Source: Cladobotryum mycophilum (Eukaryota; Ascomycota; Sordariomycetes; Hypocreales; Hypocreaceae). Taken from it: DNA of 64,000 bases. The DNA lies in NCBI GenBank assembly GCA_036429605.1, contig JAVFKD010000015.1:3247421-3311420 (forward strand), in the 5' to 3' direction. Position numbers and translations under genes: made by a program. This document shows, in pieces, positions 56,211 through 64,000 of this stretch (within the stretch, counting starts at the first letter, position 1; each line of letters begins with the position of its first letter). Under the pieces are notes generated by a model. That model did not search any database, had not been told where the DNA came from, and was given only the letters and a program-made list of their open reading frames with translations.

Positions 56211-57838
56211 CTAATGATCACACGGAATCACAACGTCTGAAATCATATCCACTATTCCATTCCACTCCGTCACCGTCACCGTACTTAAATAATTCATCAA
56301 CTCCCTCCTCATCTGCTCTTCATCCCTTTCCACGTCATTACCTCCCCACCGCTGCCTCAACCACAAGCATATCGCCCTATAATCCCTTCTCGCCCTCGCC
56401 CGCATCCACCATATCCCCTCAAACCTACAAAGCAGACCAAACCAATACCCCAGAATCCACATTGCTCTCTCATCATTCCCCTCGAGCAGACGGCGGAATT
56501 CTACGTCTAGCGTGCCGAAGAATCCGAGGTAGAGGAAGAATGTGTCGTTTATGGGCGGTAGATTCCTCAGTACGGCTAGTATACGGAGGGGTTCGAAGAA
56601 TACGTGCTCGGTGGGCGTGCTAGCATCCAGGTTGCAGAATTTGAGCCATAGGCTGGGTACACCGGTCAGATCATGAGACTCGCCGTGAAAGGTTTGTTGG
56701 TCATCGTCTGAGGACTCGTACATCCACTGGAGGATGGTGTTCTCCCGGTACTCTTCCGTGGCGTATAACAGCGGCTTCAACCCCAGATTCAGCGCAAACC
56801 AATTCAACCTCCCCTCTCCCCTGCTAAACACCCAACTATCTCCTGGATCTTCATCCATCAACATCGAAAAACTCAGCAGATTAAGTAGCATCGAGGTAAG
56901 CAACAGAGCATCAGCAGCCTGTTGGTCCAAGGGCTGCGCCAAAGCAGTTTGAAAGTTTCGGATGGCGAGGGATTGCTGAAAGTGCTCGGCGATGTGGTAA
57001 GGGGGTGAAGGGTTGGGTGTGTTGTGGCGGAGGTGGGAGGCCGAGACGGCGAAGATGGCGGAGAGGAGGTAGGGGCGAGAGAGGCCGAGGGAGACGATTT
57101 CGCTAAAGTCTGTGGATCCAAGGACGGTGATTTCGGTGAAGAGGTTTTGGAAATGATGGAGGAGAGCGAGTCGAGGAGTGCCGTAGGGGGAGTGTTGAAT
57201 TGTGTCCAGGGGAACTGGGGGAGACAGACGGTTTTCTGTCATTAGGCTTGTTTGGTTGGTGGCTGGTATTGTTTCATTTGGTGATGATCCTGATTGACGG
57301 CACTGGGAGCTGGGACTAGCCTCCGATTCATCGGAGGGATAGCTGCAAAAGACGTTATTCCGAAGACATCTTGCGCATACGGGTTTGGCCTCATCACACT
57401 AACATTCATGTAAGTCACCAAATATCAAGACATCTCCCAATGCAGCGGCATGTTTGCCCAGGAGAAGAGTATACACACCTTGACCCGCTTCACTTTACAT
57501 CCTAGACACCCAGCCTTGGACTTTTTATGCGTCCTTCGCTTCTGATATCGCCTAGCCTGCAAGGTCGACTTCCCAGGCTGAAACGACAAGACTTGAAAGA
57601 TGGGCTCCGGAGCAACAGTAATACCACGTGAGGTCTTTTCTGCTTCCTCGGAAACGGTCCGGCTCGGATCGCCATTCATCTCGATATACAAATACGGACC
57701 ACTCCACTCCGGATCGTATACCGGATTGTCTTCACCCAGCTTCCTATACCAACAGTCGTTGCAAATAATGCGCCCTCTCGGACCGCATTCACAACCCAAA
57801 GAGGAAAACGAAAGCATTTTGAAACCTTTCCCCGTCAT
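56211..57838 (-). CDS. Zn(II)2Cys6 transcription factor
   Basis: Exons (minus) 57838-57479 and 57398-56211 give 515 residues, with an 80-bp intron splitting the zinc cluster between KRVK and CDEAK. The binuclear cluster is C111-x2-C114-x6-C121-x6-C128-x2-C131-x6-C138, preceded by the basic RRTHKKSKAG typical of Upc2-like regulators. The C-terminal two thirds resemble the fungal-specific TF region (LLHHFQNLFTEI, LGLSRPYLLSAIFAVSASHLRH, LLLTSMLLNLLSFSML). An uncommon 110-residue extension lies before the cluster with four more cysteines (C16, C18, C26, C29). The first ATG of the frame is used; the ATG seven codons later is an alternative. Divergent from the carboxylesterase, so it may regulate it. 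That is inference from position only. Confidence 0.85.
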
Positions 57839-58406
57839 TCGTAGATGCGCTCATTTTGAGTCCTGCATAAGAATTGATTGTCATGGCCCGTATTCCGTAT
57901 TAGACTACCCGAGGTGGGGACCGGGGGATCTGCAACATCGTGGCGCAATGTCTCGTTTTCCTTTTTCGGAAGCGTCGCTCCATCTGAGACAGACATTGGA
58001 CGAAGGGTCATAAGAGAGGGCATTATACGTAGCAGCCACTAGAAAACGGTTTCGTATTCCTCGCCTTTCTATCTGTTTTTTTTTCAAGTGGATCTGGGGG
58101 TCTCATGTGCTTTGGATTTTTACTCACTTTGCATTGGCGTCATAAGATGTCGTGAAGCACCTCGGCGGCGTCATCAGCATGGGCTTGGCAAAGCCATGCT
58201 GCGATAGCAATGTTCAGGTTGGTTGATGAAAAAGGTAAACGACAGTCTAATGCAAGCATCTTAGCAAAATGCCGTAGGATCATGGCAGTCTGAGGAGGCA
58301 GTGGAACAGAGCGCCGTTTTCCTATTCGAGATTGAGGTTCAATTATAAGAGATGGCGACTTTCTCTTCAACAAGCCATCCCCAAGTGACCAACACAAACA
58401 CCGTAG
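57839..58406. promoter_or_regulatory. Divergent region between the Zn2Cys6 gene and the carboxylesterase
   Basis: 568 bp. An 85-codon minus ORF (58140-58397) is present but shows no domain. No TATA box could be assigned with confidence. Confidence 0.45.
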
Positions 58407-60250
58407 ATGTCGAATTTCGTCGCATTCAAAATGGCATTCAGGACCTTTTTCATGTTTCTTTCATGCTTCTTACTGGGCATCTTAGCCAACCGGACATCCC
58501 TACCATACCCCCTCTCCGGACTTGTTGATCTTGGGTATGCCCAGCATGTCCCAACGTTTGTCAATACGACCTCCTCCGGTCTACGAGTTACCATATATCA
58601 AAACATTCGCTTTGCAAGGCCACCAACAGGCAACCTTAGATTCAGAAAACCAGACACAAACATCCCGACAGAATCTAACATCCAAGACGGCAGAGCTCCC
58701 TGGCGATATCGAGACTGCATTTCTTCAGCTCCAGGATATATCCCCTTCCCAGATATCAATGGTACTACCTGGGGACACGAGGATTGTCTCTTTCTAGATG
58801 TCTATGTCCCAGATGGGGTAACCCCTGGTGATGACGTACCTGTGTTGCACAACTTCTATGGCAGCGCGTATGCCTTTGGTAGCAAGGAGTTCTTGTTCAG
58901 TCCAATGGGGCTCTTTGACCAGATGAATATCATTCATGGGGGCAAATTCATATTTGTGTCCAACAACTATAGGCAAGTAAACCCCATCTCAGGCCAGCAG
59001 TTGATGGCTAACTTTAATAGAATGGGAGTTTCAGGGTGGGCTTATGCAGACGGCGAAGACATGGATAGCAACATTGGCATGTTTGACTGTCTTGCTGCAG
59101 CGGAGTGGACTGCAAAGTACATTCATAAGTTCGGTGGAAACGGGAAGCGCATCACGGCCATTGGGCAAAGCGCCGGGGCCGGGATGCTGTATTACATGAC
59201 GGTGCTCAACGGCGGCAAAGGCAAGCTGCCGTTTCAACGGGTACGTACGTCTGAAGCAAATGACGCAAACAGTGATTCCCTGTTCGGGTCTGCCCTCTAA
59301 CAGACAAATGTAGGCATTCATCTCTTCCCCTGCAGCGCCGCAAAGACGGAATGTGACAGAGCGAATGAGAAGGCAGTTTAATTTAGTGCTTGAGGCAGCC
59401 AACTGCACCTCGCTCAAGTGTCTCCGCTCCATCTCCGAAGAATCCATGTTGGCTGTGAACGATAAGCTCATCAACCAGATGCCCACCGAAAGTGGAGGTG
59501 GGACACTCGGCCCTGTGATGGGATTCGGACCGGCATCAGATGGAAAAGATATTCCTGATATTCCGCTGGTGATGCTGCAAAATGGCAAGTTTCACAAGGA
59601 ACTCGAAAATCTCGTAATAGGAAGCATGCTCTTGGAGGGCATGGGCACGTCGTCGGACCAGGACATGCCAACCAGGTTCCCATGGCTAGTGAGGCTCACG
59701 TTGCCTTGGGCTAATAACAGGGTCATCGCCAAGATTCAAGCTGGATATCGCAATCTTTCCGAACCGGCGGAACTTGCGTGGGATTGGACAACAGACGCCG
59801 TATTTGCCTGCAACGCGTACAACTTGGCCAAGGCCATGGCCAGCAAATCATATCGGTACATCATGTCGGAACCACCAGCCGTGCATGGCCAAGACGTTAA
59901 TTGTAAGCACTCGCCATCCGTGTGGCTCGTATTCCCGCGTCATTTACACTGGCAATGTTTGCAGTGGAGATGGTTTGCTGACATGCGTTTGTGTTTGCGA
60001 CGGATGTCTAGATTATTTTTACGTTGATCCCGCAAGCACACCAGTTCCAGAGGTTTCCATGGCTCGGGAATTTCAGACGAGGTTGCTCAAGTTTATCCAT
60101 GGCGAAGATATGGACTGGCCAACGTATGGCAAAAGAGGGGAGATTTTCAACATTGTCGAAACCTTCAAGAAGGAGGATCTTCCGGAGGTGATGAGGGATC
60201 GATGCGAGACGCTGAATAGGTTTGTACTTGATCCCGTCAACGGAGCGTAG
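58407..60250 (+). CDS. Secreted type-B carboxylesterase/lipase-like hydrolase
   Basis: Exons 58407-58972, 59021-59240, 59314-59902 and 60012-60250 give 537 residues. Two in-frame ATGs exist. The second (58431) gives a clean signal peptide (MAFRTFFMFLSCFLLGILA). The alpha/beta-hydrolase core includes YQNIRFARPPTGNLRF, EDCLFLDVYVP, the nucleophile in IGQSAGAG (about residue 237), a late HGQD, probably the catalytic His region, and YFYVDP. The usual oxyanion-hole HGGG is replaced by FYGSAYAFGS, so substrate handling may differ from classical members. The first intron (58973-59020, 48 bp) has donor AG/gcaagt. It is in frame, so leaving it in would add 16 residues, but removing it restores the family's NYR-x-G-x-x-GW. 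Substrate unknown. Confidence 0.85.
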
Positions 60251-61439
60251 AGATAAGCATCAATGGATGACTGCGTGTATCGACGGAGGGCACTGAATGA
60301 CGGCTGGGGTGCGACCAACAAAGCGATTCGGGATGATGTTTGTGAGACAGAGATTGCTTTTTTATGGGTAAAGATGGTATGATAAGGAATTGTGGGTATC
60401 ATGTTAATTTAAAGCAATGCATCGCCAACACACTTGGTTCTCATATTGAAGGGGCAGTGAATGAATGAAGCATCAAGAAGCAATCACGCGAGCGACTCTT
60501 GAAATGTTTGAAATGCCAAGAATGCGATGTGGAATTTTATCTGGTCCGTGCCTTCCTTGGCACTGGAGCTTGTGGTATAAGTTGTATCTTGGCTCAAAAC
60601 TTGATTGACGAATGACGTTACTTGCTTTGCACACAATTTATGGGGCACTGTCACCCGCTCAGAGTTAGTGGTGAGGCAGTCGCCAGAAGGGGATACCAAG
60701 ATGCGAGCATAGCCATTCCGTGTCTTATTAATCTACTTGAAGTACTCAAGACGTTGAGTTTGGAGAGACATTTTTGAATTTCAGGAGACATTTTCTTTGT
60801 ATTGTTACTGTGAATGAATGAATGAATGAATGAATGTGCAGCTCAAAGTACACAATAACATGAATTTCCCAGCGCACATGAACCGTTACTCAGTTCCTGC
60901 ACTATTGATTAAATCAACACCCTCCGATGATGAAAGTACACGCGTCCTCTGACATCGCTACCCATGCTTTGGCTGCCCTGCTGCTGTTCTGCATGGCCAA
61001 TGCCTAGCGGATGTACGTACCAGGATAAATATAGTGCCAAGACGGAACCACTAAGGGGCACCAAATTGCCCCCCTGCGTTTCGCATCCACCCTACAGGGC
61101 CAAGAGGGTGACCTTCTGAGAGCCACTAAAACCTGCTAAGCCTCCCCCACGTACCCGTAGGTTTAGCGGCTGGAACGCTGGGCTGAAGCGCCTGAAGCTG
61201 AAGCATCTCCAGCGACTCAGAGAGACATTGCAACGCATCGCAGCGCATGGCAGGGGCGCCAGGGCATTTACCTGCGAGTATTCCCACTGAGCTACAGGGA
61301 AGCTACAGGGAGGCTACAGGGGAACTAAGCCTGTAAGAGTAACCCAGTACGTACTGCCAAGGTTGCTTTCGCTTCTTCGCTGCCGATCAACCCGCGTAGG
61401 CGCCTCTGAATTCGATCCAAGGAATTTTGATTGAGAATT
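60251..61439. other. Intergenic region
   Basis: No coding ORF. Includes a TGAA microsatellite and, at 61290-61322, short repeats of gctacaggga. Confidence 0.6.
60811..60834. repeat. (TGAA)n microsatellite
   Basis: About six tandem TGAA units. Confidence 0.9.
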
Positions 61440-61981
61440 AAGAAGAAGCCAAGCCAAGGTTCAAGGTTCCATCTTCTTTTTTCCAACAAGCATCCCTCCC
61501 CCTCTATTCTCTATCCCTCCCTTCATTCATCCCATCCTCATCCAATTCTTTGGGACTCATCATCTTTCTTCTTACCCTCCCTTTTCCTTCCCCCGTCTTT
61601 TCTTTTCAACAGAAACTCAAAATCAAGCCTCCTCCCCCTTTTTCATCTCCCCTTCTTCTTTTTTCTTCTTGTTGAATTGTTTTTTTCTTCTTCCAAACTA
61701 AACTCGCAACTTTCTTCTTCTTCGTCTCGACGTTTGCGCCGCCTTCTTTTCTCAATTCGTTTCGATCTCTCTCTCTCTCTCCTCGCTTCGCTGTCGTCAT
61801 CCAATCTCTCGTTCCCTGCGGGTTCGAAGATCGTCATTCGCTGCTACTACTCAGCCAAGATCCACTCTCTTTTACAATCAACTTATCAACGCTTTATTCT
61901 CTCAATCGCTTCCCTTTTTTTACTCTCTTGACGAGATAAAAATCGGAAAAACTTCATTACAATAGTCGACGAAATCATAGC
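61440..61981 (+). promoter_or_regulatory. Long pyrimidine-rich leader/promoter of the GT34 gene
   Basis: Roughly 470 bp of CT-rich sequence (especially 61470-61800 and 61855-61930) on the coding strand directly upstream of the start. Pyrimidine tracts of this type mark promoters and long 5' leaders of well-expressed fungal genes. ORFs within it are low-complexity. Confidence 0.6.
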
Positions 61982-61999
61982 ATGCAGTCACAATGTTAG
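61982..61999 (+). promoter_or_regulatory. Five-codon upstream ORF overlapping the GT34 start
   Basis: ATG at 61982 reads MQSQC and stops at 61997-61999, overlapping the main ATG (61993-61995) in another frame. It would be met first by scanning ribosomes unless transcription starts downstream. Confidence 0.55.
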
Positions 62000-63252
62000 T
62001 CGGCAGCGTTAGGTCTTCGAAATTCAATGCCCTGGTCATTGGGGTAGTCGTCTTCATCACGGCCTTTGCGGCTCTCGTCTATAACCAGCTGGATTCCTGG
62101 GAGTTACCAACAAGGCATGTGCCGAGGCTCCATTTCACGTAGTTTGCGATAGCCATACTAACCTCAACTCCAGACCACAAACCGATTCTTGGTCCAATTC
62201 ACCGTCAACACAAGCACCAAAAGCCAAGTCTGCAGAAGCGCAACTCCGCTCTACCTGGTTCGATCATCTGCACAAACCCTCAATCAAGCCCGATGCTCCA
62301 TTCTACCAGCCATATGGCGCATTCAAGTGGGATCTCAAGAGTGAGCCCAAATTCCCCGAACCCATGGGTGAGGAACTTTGCATCATCGACCTCGACAATC
62401 GCCCATTCGACGCACCCGACCAAATCTTTGGGCCTCATGTCATGAGCTGGAAGAATGCTAGTCAAATTCACGGCTTGTCCATGGGTGTTCTCAACCACTG
62501 GCTCTATGGTACGTCTCGCACTGCGGCACAAGTTGTCGCAGCTTTTCTCGACAATTAAAATGCTAACATACTCTGCAGCAAAGATTCATGGTTACAAATA
62601 CTACTTCATCGCCATTGACACCCCCGAAGACCGTCGCGCCTCATGGAAGAAGCCTCCCATCATCTCCAAGATTCTCAAGGACCACAAGACTTGCCTCTAC
62701 CTCGACTCCGATGCCATCTTCCACAACCTCGATCTCCCTTTCGAGTGGCTCATGAACTATTGGGACATCGACCCTGCTACCAACTCGCTTGCCCTTGCTG
62801 TTGATCCCGATCGAGAGTTCAACAAGGACAAGAAGGGGAAGCTCATGCTCAACACCGGCTTCATTGTCGCCCAGAACAACCCCAAGACATACGAGATTAT
62901 GAATGCTTGGGAAGGCTGCCCAGAAGCAAATGGCAGATACCCAGAATGCGTCGAATTTCGTCTCAATGATCCCGGCCGACCTACCGACCAAGGTGGCTTT
63001 GGCACCTACGTTCGATACGATTACCCCAATGATATCAAGGAGCTCTCCTGCCAAGATGCCAACGGCTACCCCGACAGCGGCTCGGATTGCGAAGGAAAAT
63101 TCATTCGCCATCTGTGGACCGGCAAGGACAGCTGGATCAAGATTTTCGTCGGCGAGCAAGTCCCAGGTCCTTATCTCGAGATGTTCCACAAGGAATACCT
63201 CGCCGAAAAAAGCAGTTTCTACATCACTGAGAAGCAGCTCATGGGCCGGTGA
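61993..63252 (+). CDS. GT34 family Golgi glycosyltransferase (Gma12/Mnn10 type)
   Basis: Exons 61993-62114, 62174-62508 and 62579-63252 give 376 residues. Type II topology: a short cytosolic tail, a membrane anchor at about residues 11-33 (FNALVIGVVVFITAFAALVY), a Ser/Pro/Lys stem, then the catalytic domain. Motifs are GEELCIIDLDNRPF, the metal-binding DxD in CLYLDSDAIFHN (about residue 192), MLNTGFIVAQN, and QGGFGTYV. The family adds alpha-galactosyl or alpha-mannosyl residues to N-glycans or galactomannan in the Golgi. The donor sugar cannot be read from sequence. The first intron needs phase 2: donor AG/gcatgt (62115) fits. A weak GT donor at 62103 and a 35-bp intron from 62139 would also keep frame. 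The second intron is canonical, joining LYAKIHGYKYYF. Confidence 0.88.
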
Positions 63253-64000
63253 GGCCGATACAAAGTGGGGTAACGAATTGGCGTTTGAATCTATTTCCAA
63301 CATATCCACGCTGTATAATAAGGGCGTTAACGGATGCTTATCGCCCGCATGCTCTCTTTTAGGAGCCCTTTCCTTTTGGTGTTTTTTTTTATTTGTTATG
63401 GAGCAACACGGGTTATCTGATCATGGGAATACCCCTTCACCCCTTTTTCGGGAGGCAATCGCAGGGAGCGTTTTGGAATACAATTATACCAGAAAGTACG
63501 AAAAGAAGGGGATTAGACGCAATGTATATATCTCTCGTCTTATTTGGAAATGCCAATGGGGCAGAGTTTACGATGGACAAATGACCAATACGGCCTCCAC
63601 ATGGAGGACCCTGAAGTTAATTATCGCTGAAAAGCGTTGACGATCAATACCAGCCGTGCTCTGAATGATGATTCAATGGCGATGGATCCTCATCTTAATA
63701 GTGACACCGCCCTGCGGCTAAATGAGAGATCGCCCGTAGATCCGGACGCTATGAAAATGCCCCTTCTTTTAGTGGGTGATCATGGGATTCTATCTTCATT
63801 CCACGGTAGGCATGTGAAATGCTCAGTAAATACAGATTGCTCTGTTCCTGGATATCTCTAGATAATTTTATCATCCCGAGCACTATCATAAGTCTTTGGT
63901 GTCTGGGAAGACTTGACTACCCTGTACCAAAGAGCTTTCATTGCTTGTAGAACTTCAGCTTAAAAAGAAGTATGACCTGTCAAAACAATCGTCCCAGCTC
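63253..64000. other. 3' flank of the GT34 gene and right edge
   Basis: Small ORFs only, no recognisable gene. A gene extending beyond the window edge cannot be excluded. Confidence 0.5.

Noticed and set aside
62641..63309. 222-codon minus ORF opposite the GT34 gene
   Set aside because: Shadow of the real coding frame, no domain.

Overview
The window is nuclear DNA of a filamentous ascomycete (Pezizomycotina, most likely Sordariomycetes). Genes carry many short introns (48-182 bp, mostly GT-AG with CTAAC-like branch sites). A repeat block at the left end has the extreme A+T bias expected of repeat-induced point mutation (RIP). The gene set is typically fungal: WSC and GLEYA wall proteins, a NACHT NLR-like protein, a siderophore acyltransferase, a Zn2Cys6 regulator and a de novo purine synthase. 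No rRNA, tRNA, CRISPR or plasmid-type feature was found. All joins below were made by hand from reading frame, splice signals and family knowledge.

Left part (1-32 kb), accessory in character. A non-LTR retrotransposon runs off the left edge on the minus strand (1 to about 715). An A+T-rich RIP relic follows (716-3830), into which a 5'-truncated LINE has inserted with a clear 13-bp target-site duplication. Next come a cytochrome P450 remnant lacking its first exon, a secreted tyrosinase, a NACHT protein with a 21-bp minisatellite, a two-domain DUF427 protein, a type II NLP (necrosis-inducing family), a 4.3-kb gene for a secreted beta-propeller/WSC protein, a 5.5-kb stretch without a convincing gene, two small hypothetical genes and a GLEYA adhesin-like gene.

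Right part (33-64 kb), mostly housekeeping: FGAM synthase (ADE6), an SDR, a hydroxyornithine acyltransferase of siderophore synthesis, the mitochondrial calcium uniporter, a microbial-type PARG, an unknown gene, mevalonate diphosphate decarboxylase (ERG19), a RUS/DUF647 protein, cytochrome c heme lyase (CYC3), a hydrophilic small protein, battenin (BTN1), a Zn2Cys6 factor divergent from a carboxylesterase, and a GT34 glycosyltransferase. No metabolic gene cluster is evident. The genes act separately in purine and sterol synthesis, iron and mitochondrial physiology, ADP-ribose turnover and the secretory pathway.

Three patterns deserve attention. (1) Three separate genes (tyrosinase, WSC protein, GLEYA protein) are each broken by exactly one missing base at a C-homopolymer. 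(2) Three, perhaps four, of about 35 introns need a GC donor rather than GT. (3) The young LINE insertion sits unmutated inside RIP-destroyed DNA, with an intact duplication and a 3' stem-loop. I did not find a multi-gene system I would call undescribed. The best novelty candidates are the minisatellite-bearing NLR, the regulator with an extra N-terminal cysteine cluster, and the GC-AG intron enrichment.
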